Assembly: GCF_000003815.2 (NCBI RefSeq) | Contig: NC_049995.1 | Span: 11,922,957 to 11,982,956, forward strand | DNA: 60,000 nucleotides | Source: Branchiostoma floridae | Lineage: Eukaryota > Chordata > Leptocardii > Amphioxiformes > Branchiostomatidae | Direction of reading: 5' to 3' | Shown here: positions 25,901-36,022 of the stretch, one piece after another | Layout: the number at the start of each line of letters is the position of its first letter | Numbering within the stretch: the first letter of the stretch is position 1 | The notes under the pieces: model-generated | Told to the model about the DNA's origin: nothing | Databases searched by the model: none | The model's input: the letters and a program-made list of their open reading frames with translations, nothing else | Program-made: the position numbers and the translations under genes

Positions 25901-28900
25901 ATGTCAACTAACGTTACATCAAGAACTACATTACGTCTTTTAACAGGAAAACCGTTGGAAGAAGAAAGGACTGTCAGTGGTTCCATGTCGATACTCCGCC
26001 TTCCCTGGATTTTTCCGCTTCACAGTGTTTGTAGCGATCTACCACACGGATGGCTCCGTGGTCATCACTCATGGTGGGGTGGAGATGGGACAGGGGATCG
26101 ATACAAAGGTACAAGGTTTATTGAGGGGTCTGTCGTCTTTATGGGTGGAGATGGAAGTGGGGATCGATACAAAGTTGCAAAGTTTGTAAAAGGAGCTGTC
26201 AACTTTTTGGGGTTGGGGATATGACAGCTAGAGGATCGACATAAAGATGCCAAATTTGTAAGAAGTCATTATCCTTGTGGGATCACGATTTGTGATAGAA
26301 AAGAGGCTGACAAGATACTTTAGATTAGGTCGCCGTAGACCAGATCAGAAAACGATTGTGGTATCAAGTACCAAATATTGTTTATGCACCGCCCATTGGT
26401 TGAAAATGAAAGTATTTTGTGATAAATGCCGAATAAGTATTTGTCACGTCACCGTGAACTCCAGGTATCGCAGGTGGCAGCGGCTACCCTGGGCGTTCCC
26501 ATGGAAACGATCCACGTCATGTCCACCAACTCCCTCACCAGTCCCAACAGCTCGGACACGGGAGGCAGCGTCACCAGCGAGCTCAACTGTCAGGTACACA
26601 CAGTTATTATTCCCCAAGCAGAGGTTAGTTCGTGGGAATAGTAGTGCCTTTGAATAAGACCTTTGAATCTCTTTCCGGCCAAAGCAGGGAATGGTATTTA
26701 CTTCAAGTCTAAATCTTTATTCTACCCCGTTGCTAGTCATCTTGCATCATTTTTGTAAGAAAAAAAGAACGTTTGGACGGACCTAAAAAGGTTAGTAGCA
26801 ATGATTGTAACGCTAATTACATGTAGTGAGCTATTAACTGCTGCCGAATTATTGTACAATTTTACTGTTTTGGGGGTTGAAATATTGTTTCCAGGGAGTG
26901 CTTGAGTGCTGCCGGAGGCTGAATGAACGGATGGACCCCATCAGACAGGAGATGGGCGGGTCTCCAAAATGGGCAGAACTCATCAACATGTGTCACAGGA
27001 AGGGGGTGGACCTGTCCGAGAAATACATGTGGGTCCAGATTTAGTTAATCGTTAAAAGATAAAAATCATTACAAATTCATGCCCGGGGGCTCATTGTAGT
27101 CATTACAATGAAAAGAACCAATGACAACGAGTCAAGTTAGTTAATTGAATGAATGAAAACAGCATAAGAACTCTTATAACTTCATTGAAAGGTTTGAAAT
27201 TTCAGTCATTGGATTCGATCGGAAGTTGAATTGACTGGGTAAAAAAAATGCGCCGCCCGGGAATCGAACCCGGGTCGCAAGAATGGGAATCTTGCATGAT
27301 ACCACTACACCAGCGGCGCAGTTGATGACAATGGAATGTACCTGAATTCTAATGAGTTTTGATAATCGTGAAAACATCGACAGAGCCCACGCCGGCAGGG
27401 TCTTATCTACCTAGCATGTAAAGATCATCTGTTTAGCAATGTGCACGTGAGTGAATCAATGAGAACGCTGGTGGCTGTCATCCTTACGGTAACAGGTCCT
27501 GTCGCCACAATGTCACTTCGCCCATCGGCGTTTTGTACATACAAATAAATGAATGCGCGTACAAAAAGTCGGGAACATGGTGCCATTTTTGGCGGTCGCA
27601 CGAAGCTGTTAGCACGATAATTTTCATACACCTTGCGGTACAGAGAGAAACACATTTATTTCAAATACGATTTCTAATGCTATTAGACTATCCAGAGAAA
27701 TAACATTCAAATGTTGCGAACTGACTTAGACCTTTGTGCGTGGCGAAACGACTTACCTTGAGGCGAGGCGAAGAGACTGAGTCGAACAGACATTGTTGTG
27801 AAACAACCTGTAACCATTACCTGACGTAATGTTAGAGCTGTTGCTGAACTTCCTATACTTGAAGATTTGATAAGACGGCCGTGCTAGAAATGATAAGATT
27901 GTCCACCTGCCTATAGGGAGCATCACCCCCCGAAGTCTCCCCACCCAGCCTACAACAGCTGGGGCGTGACGTGTACGGAGGTGGATATGGACGTCTTGAC
28001 GGGGGAGCGGGAGATCAGGAGGGCAGACATTCTGTTTGACTGTGGCGAGAGGTGAGCAAGTTCACCTTAATCCGTGGGGTAACCAATATCCGTTGTTTTT
28101 AAAAAACGTCATTTTAATAGCGTTATCAAGTCATTGGATGGTGGTTTCAAATTGCACGAACTACAAGTTGCACAGTTCGTCGACTAATTGTGCCCCGGTA
28201 AACACACTTCGCAGAGCCTGCTGTCGCTTAAACTGAACATATGCCTTTGTGAAAAGAACGTTTGCTGTTACATGATTTATTTCATTTATTTCCAAGTTAT
28301 GAGATGAAAGATTTCTAATAGTCAATTTCTCACTTAAGACTTCTACATTACAGTGTGAACCCAGCCCTGGACGTCGGCCAGGTGGAAGGCGCGTTTGTGT
28401 TCGGACTGGGATACTGGCTGACGGAGAAGTGTGTGTACGACAAGGACACGGGGAGGCTGCTGACTAACGGAACATGGGTAAAACTTTAAACTTTAAAATC
28501 AACACGGTAATTTTGATAATGTTGGCTTCTGCATATTTGTGGCATTAAAGTGCCAAAGATATAGTTGTAACGTTTGAGCATTTGTTCCAACACAACGAAG
28601 ACACTTCTCATGAATTTTCGGTCGATCTTGCCAACCTTCGCCAAATGTCTTATCCACTGCGCTGTTGTTCCGGTAGTAGCAAGTGTGATGACGTCAAGCC
28701 GAGTGAATCAAAGTTAGTGGGAAGACGGGCTCTACCACTGCCATGGTTCAGTTAGTGTTGATGGGCTCTGATGGAACATGGGTAACAAGTTGACACAATA
28801 TACTCCGTAAATAGTTTCATCAGGTTGGTACGTCATGAGTAAGGAGACTATTTTTACACAACCAGCTGGGAGCAGCGACACCTATGTTGCAGCACAATGT

Positions 28901-30249
28901 GAATCAGTCAGTCTGTGGACGATGTTTACTAGAGCAGTTCATTGTGTAATTGATATAATCAAAGCGTATGTTCATATTGTACAGGAATACAAGCCTCCGA
29001 CCACGAAAGACATCCCAGTTGACCTCAGGGTGACCCTGCTGCCTGATGCGCCTAACCCGTACAATGTCATCAGGTCAAAAGGTGGGGAACTTTCTGTGAT
29101 CTTTTACACTTTTCTTTTAAATTATGTTTACATCATATAAAGTTATACAAAACCTGTCACGTTTTGTTGGATATATGGTATGGCTTTGGTAAAGGAGTCA
29201 GTCTATTTTGTAAAAGAGGCCGGCCATTCACATAAAGGCCCATCGACCATCTTTAATGAAAGAAAGTCTTAGAATGGACTTAATGTCCGTCACATATTTG
29301 CATTTTTACATTTTGTTTTACATTTCTGTCTTTTGATGGTTATCGGATCAGTCTGTTCAATGGGGTTATAGCATAAGGCTATGACCCTATATCATTAGCC
29401 TCCTTAATCTATCGAATCCACAGTTGCTTCTCTCATGGTGTCTTTACGAATAGCTAACCTTAGAACTGACTCCCTCCCCAACAGCTGTAGGAGAGCCGCC
29501 CCTGCTGATGTCGTGTTCCGCCCTGTTCGCCCTGAGACAGGCCGTGCAGAGCGCTCGGGAAGACTCTGGCCTCGGGGACGACTTCTTCCGTCTGGGTACG
29601 TATGACCTATCCCGGATGCGCTCCATTCCAGAAGCGCTTCTGGGATAGAAGCACATCTGGGATGCAGATCTATCCAGAATGCGCCCCATCCCAAAAGTGC
29701 TTCTGGGATAGAGCCCATCTGGGATGCAGGGATCCAGGATGCGCCCATCCCAGAAGCGCTTCTGGGATAGAAGCACATTTGGGATATAACAGGCCCCGCA
29801 TCCCAGTGATACCACGCTATAGACAGATAACAGCTCACTCCCTCTTACGACATTATAAAGGCTGGCTGATCAATACTGTTGTGTTATCCAAGTATTTGAG
29901 GGTAGGGTGATTTGTTAGCTAATGCTTTGTATACAATAACAAAGAAAAAACTAACTAGTTTAGTGATAACTTTTGTTGACACTCGGTAAATGATGTACTG
30001 TTAGCTAGTGATGTCTTTAGATAATCTAATGTTCTCTCTATTTCTTTCTTTCTTCATTCAAATACAATCAATATGACAGAGATATCTTGGCAGACAAGAT
30101 TATACCGGAATAGCGCTACAAAGTTCTAAGCAATTTATCAATTAAGTAATTAATTAATTAATGATAATTTCGTTAATGCAGACGGCCCAGCCACTGTGGA
30201 GGTCTGTCACCAACGCTGCCTGGTGGATTCATCCAGTTTCACGCTGTGA
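13972..30249 (+). CDS. Molybdo-flavoenzyme, aldehyde oxidase/xanthine dehydrogenase family
   Basis: Complete gene, 34 exons, 1282 aa; every junction is GT/AG and in frame. Exons: 13972-14047, 14593-14759, 15080-15240, 15391-15467, 15782-15861, 16301-16508, 16654-16727, 16885-17025, 17246-17348, 17668-17732, 17909-17986, 18475-18585, 18728-18794, 18992-19089, 19592-19753, 20283-20405, 20752-20850, 21104-21161, 21459-21605, 22013-22202, 22748-22852, 23208-23286, 23648-23762, 24008-24088, 24692-24856, 25181-25239, 25947-26108, 26465-26593, 26895-27028, 27917-28051, 28354-28477, 28985-29081, 29485-29595, 30182-30249. Order: two 2Fe-2S domains ([19 protein letters not shown] and CRCTGYRPIL), FAD domain ([19 protein letters not shown]), then the molybdopterin domain ([56 protein letters not shown], catalytic Glu in AVGEPP). 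The xanthine-specific Glu802 position is Thr (GGKT), the Arg880 region lacks Arg, and the Phe914 position is Pro. This points to an aldehyde-oxidase-like or other hydroxylase rather than a true xanthine dehydrogenase. Confidence 0.95.
14593..15861 (+). other. 2Fe-2S domain exons of the molybdo-flavoenzyme
   Basis: Exons 2-5 encode both iron-sulfur domains. The first (plant-ferredoxin-like) cluster uses Cys52, Cys57 and Cys60 of CGEGGCGCC plus the Cys of NSCLCPLC. The Ala of the usual CGAC is replaced by an extra Cys59. The second (helical) cluster uses SQCGYC and CRCTG. All eight ligands appear present, so electron transfer from the molybdenum site to FAD should be possible. Confidence 0.9.
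15571..15648. repeat. 78-bp foldback (MITE-like) in intron 4
   Basis: Two 36-bp arms, the left starting CTCCCACACAGGGTTGACTC and the right ending GAGTCAATCCTATGTGGGAG, flank a 6-nt centre with only about four mismatches. It is non-coding and lies in the intron before exon 5 of the molybdo-flavoenzyme gene. Confidence 0.8.
18044..18200 (+). repeat. tRNA-derived SINE head in intron 11
   Basis: TGGCCGAGTGG (18048-18058) matches a pol III A box and AGTTCGGTCC (18095-18104) a B box, with tRNA-like spacing. The sequence does not fold into a complete tRNA with an acceptor stem, so it is best read as a tRNA-derived SINE start or tRNA pseudogene. It is in the sense orientation in the oxidase gene. 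The 3' limit is uncertain. Confidence 0.6.
22403..22658. mobile_element. Pair of inverted Penelope-type terminal repeats in intron 20
   Basis: A plus-strand copy (22403-22487) and a minus-strand copy (about 22520-22658) of the 9222-9375 repeat lie tail to tail. The two TTACCTGGATATCTAACCTT / AGGTTAGACATCCAGGTAA ends form a foldback. The plus copy begins at TGACCGT, the bases just after the predicted hammerhead scissile site. The minus copy extends through a degenerate hammerhead. Confidence 0.6.
22611..22658 (-). ncRNA. Degenerate hammerhead ribozyme
   Basis: Minus strand: stem I GTCA, core CTGTGGA (consensus CTGANGA, one change), stem II AGATAAC/GTTATCT (seven perfect pairs), GAAACGTC, then TGAC closing stem I. 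Stem III is again only the self-complementary ACGT. The altered core A probably abolishes cleavage. It is a second member of the 9246-9296 type. Confidence 0.6.
25690..25860. repeat. Dispersed repeat (CACCTTTATTCGTGGGGTAACC)
   Basis: A block CACC-TTA(A/T)TCCGTGGGGTAACC, then a GTTGTTTTAAAAAA tract and a GGTTTCAAAT tract, is shared with 28063-28195 in a later intron of the same gene. The two are independent copies of one non-coding family. Ends are not resolved. Confidence 0.5.
26074..26262 (+). repeat. Tandem duplication of the exon 27 donor boundary
   Basis: Three degenerate copies of about 70 bp. The first (26074-26141) spans the last coding bases of exon 27 (GGAGATGGGACAGGGGATCG) and its donor AAAG/GTACAA. 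The second (26142-26208) and third (26209-26262) lie in the intron. In copy 2 the donor reads AAAGTTGC, so the original GT is lost; in copy 3 it reads AAAGATGC. The intronic copies look like decayed exon-end duplicates. Confidence 0.8.
27249..27319 (-). tRNA. tRNA-Gly (anticodon CCC)
   Basis: A 71-nt minus-strand gene. The acceptor stem GCGCCGC/GCGGCGC is perfect. The A box TGGTGTAGTGG and B box GGTTCGATTCC are canonical. The anticodon loop TTCCCAT gives CCC, and the T-arm CCCGGG..CCCGGG is perfect. A run of eight Ts on the coding strand (27241-27248) directly follows as pol III terminator. It lies antisense inside intron 29 of the molybdo-flavoenzyme gene. It looks fully functional. Confidence 0.97.
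28063..28195. repeat. Dispersed repeat, second copy
   Basis: CACCTTAATCCGTGGGGTAAC, then GTTGTTTTTAAAAAAC, and GGTGGTTTCAAATTGCACGA match the 25690-25860 block. It starts a few bases after the exon 30 donor. Confidence 0.5.
29607..29790. repeat. Tandem array of palindromic units
   Basis: About three units of roughly 65 bp just after the exon 33 donor, each with a central palindrome. The last, TCCCAGAAGCGCTTCTGGGA, is a perfect 20-bp palindrome. The units alternate with CATCTGGGATGCAG. This gives long spurious open frames on both strands. Confidence 0.8.
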
Positions 30250-31200
30250 CGTCAGAATCTTACTCTATAACATTTTACCTCACTCTATGACGCCATGGCA
30301 CCACTCAATGACGACATGACACCCTTTACCCATTACAGAAATATGCAGACAAAATCTATTTTCTAAATAATAATAGTAACCAAGGTTAGAATTTAGTTCT
30401 CTAACAAGTGTACTTTCATTTTGGCCATCAACTTCTCACCTATGTAGATGTAGACAAAAATAGATTAAACTTTAATTTTTTTAAGGTCAAGGGATAGTTG
30501 ATGTGAGCTGAGGTGAGGAGATTTAATTCTGGAATGGTCTTGAAAAGCAATTAATACAATACATGATAGATTCTGTCAATATTTTAGCGGTGCCTTTTTA
30601 TTAAGCAATCAAATGAGGCCTAAGAATGTATTCCCATATTGTTCAAAATGTTACTGGAATAGTACTATTAGGTAACTTATATAAAACCATTCCTTTATTG
30701 GTCGATATAATATGATAATATTCAGATCACATAAATATAACACATGATCGGTTCCACTGAAGGGTAACAAATGGACAAGGAACTATCCGAAAACTAATAT
30801 TAGGCTCAAGAAATGACATGGAATACGAAGGTAAAATATTAAGTAACTTTAGGTTCAAAAATCTTAATTATTTGAGTAATATACGTGTAATAGTTAAAGG
30901 AGGAGGTATGGGCTACAAAGAAAATATATCTTACTATGCTTATATTCGATTAGAAGTAAGTAACCGTTGGGTACAGTAGTGGGATTGACTTCAAAATGAA
31001 TTTTTACTGAAAGTGACAGAAAAGTAACAATTGGAACTAGAATAAACATAAGCTAAACATGAACTACTTAGAGTTTCTTCCTTGTGTTTCTTATGCACGA
31101 ATTGGGTTCTTTAATCGTTATCTAAATGGTGTTATGAATTTTATTGCACAAATAAATGCTCTTTTCTTTCCCATTTATATTTCATAATGTAAAAAAGATA
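30250..31200. other. 3' flank of the molybdo-flavoenzyme gene
   Basis: AT-rich, no exon. The nearest AATAAA hexamers downstream are near 31041 and 31150, so the 3' UTR may be about 0.8 kb unless a variant signal nearer the stop is used. Confidence 0.4.
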
Positions 31201-31202
31201 TA

Positions 31203-32094
31203 CAGTCAAACCTGTCCAAGACGACCAACCGGGGGACCGGGAAAAATGGTCGATGTGGACAGGTGGTCGCTGAGAAGAGTATTGACTCAAAACATGCCCG
31301 ATGCATATAATATCAAATACAACACGCACACTGTAAACTGTAAATTTAACCACACACTTTTATCGAGCTTTTATTCGATACAGTGTTTAAAAGCTCAATA
31401 TTTGTACACTAACGTTTTAGACAGTAAGGGAACTTTGATGCTGTCAGTTCCCATACAAGCCTTTATGCGTCGCTGTGTTCTTGATCGCCATATCTGAAAT
31501 AACTACGGCGCACCTTTCGAATACGATGACCGGTACGTCCCGATAGCGTACTTACCCACGGGTGAATGTACAGTACAGTTGGACAAAAGCACCCACACAG
31601 ATCTTTCTTAAAAAGGCATGAGCTACACAGATCTTTCTTTAAAAAGTATGAGGCTATATACGTTTCAGCATTCAAATTTGTTCACTTTATAATGAATTTT
31701 TAAAACTTCTGTAACAACTAAATTCAGATTTTCTTACAACGAAATTTCCTCCCATATTACAGTAGACTGCCCCATTGACCCACCCATTGACCGCCGGCAG
31801 CTTCCTTCTAAAGATAACATCGTAATGGCAGTCAAAATTCGATGCAAACTGGCTGATTTCGGCACAAAATCGCGCTATTTATCATCAAAAATCGATGAAG
31901 ACCTCAATTTTGAACATGATGCGGTCGTTATGGGTCACAATTTGGGCCGGTCGCGGTCGCGTTGGCCAGGTGGTCGTTGAGAAAAGGTCGCTTAATGCTT
32001 ACGTCAATGGGGAAAAAAATCGGGACCGAGAAAAAGCGGTCGAAATGGCCAGGTGGTCGCTGAGAAGAGGTGGTCGCTCGGGCAGGTTTGACTG
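31203..32094. mobile_element. Non-autonomous Tc1/mariner-like element
   Basis: CAGTCAAACCTGTCC at 31203 and GGGCAGGTTTGACTG ending at 32094 are terminal inverted repeats. TA dinucleotides flank both ends (31201-31202, 32095-32096), as for Tc1/mariner insertions, whose ends commonly begin CAGT. The 892-bp body repeats CCAGGTGGTCGCTGAGAAGAG-like blocks near both ends and has a 31-bp tandem duplication (about 31595-31655). No transposase reading frame is seen. Confidence 0.75.
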
Positions 32095-32605
32095 TATCAC
32101 ATTTCAAGCACACGTCCGAATGAATTTGCCTGGTACATTTGTGGCCATTTTCCACGTCACAACTCTCTGACTCATATGGCACAATGATTGCACAACAATG
32201 AGAATGAAAGTAAGTATTACACACCTCCTTGGATTTAGCTAAGTTTCTTTACATTTATTTTGGCGACGCCTTAGGGGCGAAGACACTTTTTAATGTCTTC
32301 CCCTTTCTACCTTCATACTTGATGGTGGAGGCTTTTGATATGTTATCATTACGTAGTCCCTGAGTAAATATTAATACATTCAGTATACTTAACTATTATA
32401 TTTGCATTGTTTTATAATGGTCCTTTGAAACGTCTCAAATATCTAGATTAGGTTGATTTTTCACTGCAACTACCACTTCCTTCACCTGAAATTTTTACCC
32501 TGTTCAAGAACATAACACTTGTTTGTTAGTTAATCACTCAAAAACATAACACTATTGTTTGTTGGTTCATCACTCAAAAGCATAACACTGTTGTTAGCAA
32601 CTTTA
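32095..32605. other. 3' flank of the rolling-stone-like gene
   Basis: No coding exon is visible. It would hold the 3' UTR of the minus-strand gene at 32606. Two short direct repeats (CACTCAAAA..CATAACACT) lie at about 32538-32590. Confidence 0.4.
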
Positions 32606-35600
32606 TCACTCGGACAACAACCTTGTCCCTTTCGACGCTTCCGGTGCAGTTCCGAAAACGCACCGCACGATGGCGCACCTTAGCTTGTACAGTCCGAACA
32701 CCAGCAGGTGGAAAACCGGCACCACCACGAACAGACCAGCATACACGAAGACCACCGAAGGGCGCCACCTATCGTCCGAGAAGTCAATCATAGGGTAGAC
32801 CCAACGTGTTCCCGTGATGCCAAAACCTCCGGACACCCAGTAGATAACGAGGAACGCGTTATAAACACAGGAGTAGGCGAATGGGTGAATCACGTGTAGG
32901 ATTCTGGTTGGTGTTCCGCTGACAAAGATGTCGACCAAAACGATTCCGCCGTTGCACAAATGGTGCAGAATATCTGTCATTGGGTCAAGGTCGCTGGCGA
33001 TCCATTGCAACGACTTATGCAGTCCCATCGCGAGACTTCTCGAGAACGTGATCAGGAGAGCAATCGGTGCCATGACGTTATACAACACCCACATCGTCTT
33101 GTGATACCATAGAAGATCGTCAGGCGGCGCTCCAGACACTTCTACCTTCAGATTGTCCTCTTCTTCACTATCTGACTCCATATCTGCCAGGTTTCCGTTC
33201 TCTCCTAGCAAAAATGTTGTCGTTCTTTGAGAAGTTGTGAGCTCTCGTCTTCGACGCACGCTGTTGGCTATCTCGTCAGGACGGGTTCCGATATTAAAAC
33301 ACGCGAGCGCTGTCACTACAGCGGCCATGTTGTAATAAACCGTCTGGATGATAAAAGTCCAGTTCGTAGCGTAGATAAAGAACCAGTCCGCCCCGTAGTC
33401 GGTCACGATGTAATCTCCGAAGGAATAGATCAAGATGAAGAGGGTGAACAACGCCATCGTTATCCGGTAGACCAGGAACGGGATCAGGAATCTTTGCGAC
33501 CACTGCAAAATGAAAGAAAACGAAGACAATGAATTGTCAGTGCAGTAAAAAAACGATCGAATGACGATTTAAAATAAGACAAGTCTTTTACGCTGAAGGC
33601 CCGCCCTTAGCTTATACAGTATACGTTGGACCAAGAACGGGGCTAGGAGTCTTTGCGACCACTGTACAATGTAAGAAAAGGAAGTCAATTAGTTGTCAGT
33701 TCAGCAAAAAACGATCGAATGACGCTTTAAGACAAGTCGTCTACGCAGAGTCTTGTCCTTAGTTTATACAATGTACGTTGTACCAAGAATGGGGCTAGGA
33801 GTCTTTGCGACCACTGTAAAATGTAAGAAAAAGAAGACGATTAATTGTCAGTTCAGTAATAAAGAAACGAATGACGCTTTATCCAAGCAGATCCTTCGGT
33901 AACATAAGATGCGTACACATGCGTCGCCTTCACATGCAATATATGTGGGGAAGCTCTGTTAAGCCGGGCTGAGATTTCCACTTTTGTGGGGGTGGTTTCT
34001 AACCGCCAGCCAATCAAAGAATAGATTTCACCTAACGAAGCATCAAGGCGACAGCATGCGATGCCCACAATAGTGGAAACCTCAGTCCGGTTTAGTAGAG
34101 CTTCGCCAAGGTGTAATTGTCTGTATTGTTATAAACAGACAAATTCAGAGCCCAGTATAGACCTTGGGCTCTTTGAAGGAAGATGAAAACACTTAAATGT
34201 AGCTATACACAATCACAATGAACTTTACGCCGAACACAGATCAATTTCGTTGACAATCTTCATGTGATGACTCGGAAGGCTGTATTGTGAAGCTTGTTTT
34301 CGTTATCTTACTTTTAATAGGTTGTGTTGATGCATGTGACATGTGATGGGTCTGGTAATATTATCAGTCAGACACGTAGCAAATAAACCAGGACCTCTGT
34401 ACACATCCGCGTTACGTGTGCTTTTATGATTGGTCCTTTACAGAACAAAGTACCCCCATGTGTACCTCTGGGAATTATGGCATATTTAATTAAACACCGG
34501 AGGGCATTCTGATCTAATTCTTGACCATCTGTAATCTCCAAGCAGATCCTACGATGGCATAAGATAGTACCAAACTGGCCAAGGAGTATAGTCAGCCAAG
34601 AGGTGTACATTTGCCATGTAGCAAAACACACTCCTAAGTCGGCTTCACTCCTCTGACAGCTTTTGATACTATCTTATGCTACCGTAGGATCTGCTTGGAG
34701 ATTAGACCATCTTTACTGTCAAAGGATTGCACCAAAGTTCGCACTGAAATTGACTGTCCAGCTTCTCCAAAGGACGCCTTTTTATAATACGTTAAATGGA
34801 GATCCTGTGTGTTTCATGATGACCCAAGTTTAAGTTACGCCCATATATACCATTACAGACAACAACTGCGCTTCACAATGTGTTTTACTAAGATCTTCAT
34901 CAAAATCGGAATTAACACTGCCTGCGGACACATTCGCGTTACGTGTGCCTTTATGATTAGTCCGTTACAGAACAAAGGAAATACATGTACACGTACCTGG
35001 ATACACATATGGGTACGTAAATATAACATCTATGATTAAACAGTGAAGGCCATTCTGGTCTAGATTTTGACCAATTGTACTGTCCAAGGGATACACCAAA
35101 TTCCTCAGTCTACTTGGGCAAAAATGACTGTCTAGCTTCTCCATATGGCGCCTTTTTATAGGACGTTAAATGGAGCCTCGATGATCTTGTGTTATCGTCA
35201 CAGCATTTCAATCATGAACCAAGTTTAAGTTACGCCTAATGCAATGTACCAATTACAGAGAACTACTGCTCTTCACTACCTGTAATTCTTACACCAACAT
35301 CTTTATCAAAATCCGGATTCGCAAGATCTGGCACGTGTCATAATCAATTTAGATATATACACATTACATTATCTACATTTTTAGTATCATAAAGAAGCGA
35401 GAATAAGTAATGACGAACTCACTTAGTAGAATATGAATCTTCTTTTGTTTGACATTGTAAATACTGTAAATGCAGAAATTTGCGCGGCGGTTTTTGCGTT
35501 GCAAATCTACAGCGTACTTAAAACCACCGCGAATATTTTTCCATGGCAGTAAGAGACCACAGTGCATGGTGCTACCGCGAACTTAAAACCTAGAACAGTC

Positions 35601-36022
35601 CTTTCCCCGGCTATCGCAAAATTAAATCCCCGCGAACTTAAATGCATTTACAGTATTTCATGTATCTGTTGTTCATGTATCATGTATCATTCTATTGCGA
35701 CCTGTACTTAACACAATGTGTATATATGTACAATAAAGGTCTTCATTCATTCATTATTATGTTTAAATTAATTCATATATTAGGTATAAAATAAGACGTG
35801 TAACTTGGCAAATCATAAACGCGGTATGTTCCTGTTATTGGAGCAATGACAAGTTACCCCATATATACGTATACAACCCCACCCATTTATACGTGTACGA
35901 TTAAGACAACTACACTTTTGACAAACAGCATGTAATGCGATACTCACTGCTGAAGAATAGAACACGCTTCTGTCCGGGTGTCTTAGGAACAAGTTCGAAG
36001 GTTCAAACTCTTCTATGATCAT
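32606..36022 (-). CDS. Rolling-stone-like multi-pass membrane protein
   Basis: Two coding exons: 36022-35948 (25 codons from ATG) and 33502-32606 (298 codons), 323 aa, phase-0 junction with donor GCA/GTGAGT and acceptor TTTTGCAG. Exon 1 encodes the cytosolic start with FLRHPDRSVF. Exon 2 begins WSQRFLIPFLVYR and has about six or seven hydrophobic segments, an acidic loop (MESDSEEEDN), a TNWTF motif and a DILHHLCNGG motif. This matches the invertebrate rolling-stone family, whose fly founder acts in myoblast fusion. The Thr and His in these motifs resemble the catalytic pair of the AIG1/ADTRP hydrolases, which is a speculative link. A second first exon lies at 38303-38229. Confidence 0.8.
33600..33661 (-). 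pseudogene. Partial duplicate of rolling-stone exon 2 (copy 1)
   Basis: Minus strand: an acceptor ATTGTACAG is followed by sequence for WSQRLLAPFLVQR, homologous to the real exon 2 start WSQRFLIPFLVYR, then diverges. It lies 159 bp upstream of the real acceptor and repeats the intron flank too. It has no matching downstream exon body. Confidence 0.75.
33745..33813 (-). pseudogene. Partial duplicate of rolling-stone exon 2 (copy 2)
   Basis: Second tandem copy, 152 bp upstream of copy 1, encoding WSQRLLAPFLVQR after an intact CAG acceptor. The two partial copies share changes against the real exon, so they descend from one duplicate that was copied again. Confidence 0.75.
34531..34704. mobile_element. 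hAT-like MITE with 8-bp target duplication
   Basis: Terminal inverted repeats TAATCTCCAAGCAGATCCTA / TAGGATCTGCTTGGAGATTA. Perfect 8-bp target duplication GACCATCT at 34523-34530 and 34705-34712. The paralogous position in the second duplication unit (near 36746) reads GATCATCTGTACTGTCC without the element, so an empty site is preserved. Element about 174 bp, non-coding. Confidence 0.9.
35463..35654. mobile_element. MITE, ACTGTAAATGCA family (copy 1)
   Basis: Terminal inverted repeats ACTGTAAATGCA / TGCATTTACAGT with AT at each outer edge. The interior is built of CGCGG..ACTTAAA and ACCGCGAA blocks. Copies at 37795-37970 (by segmental duplication) and 40240-40446 (independent insertion). No coding capacity. 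Confidence 0.75.

Noticed and set aside
26065-26253. Minus-strand frame with repeated SPLPSPP peptides
   Set aside because: It is the antisense of the duplicated exon 27 boundary.
29404-29838. 144-codon minus-strand frame with repeated Trp/Gly peptides
   Set aside because: It is antisense to oxidase exon 33 and the palindromic tandem array.
13972-30249. Annotating the oxidase as XDH
   Set aside because: The substrate-defining Glu802, Arg880 and Phe914 positions are not conserved, so only a family-level name is justified.
32424-32440. GAAACGTC as a third hammerhead
   Set aside because: No CTGANGA core or stem II precedes it, so it is a chance match.
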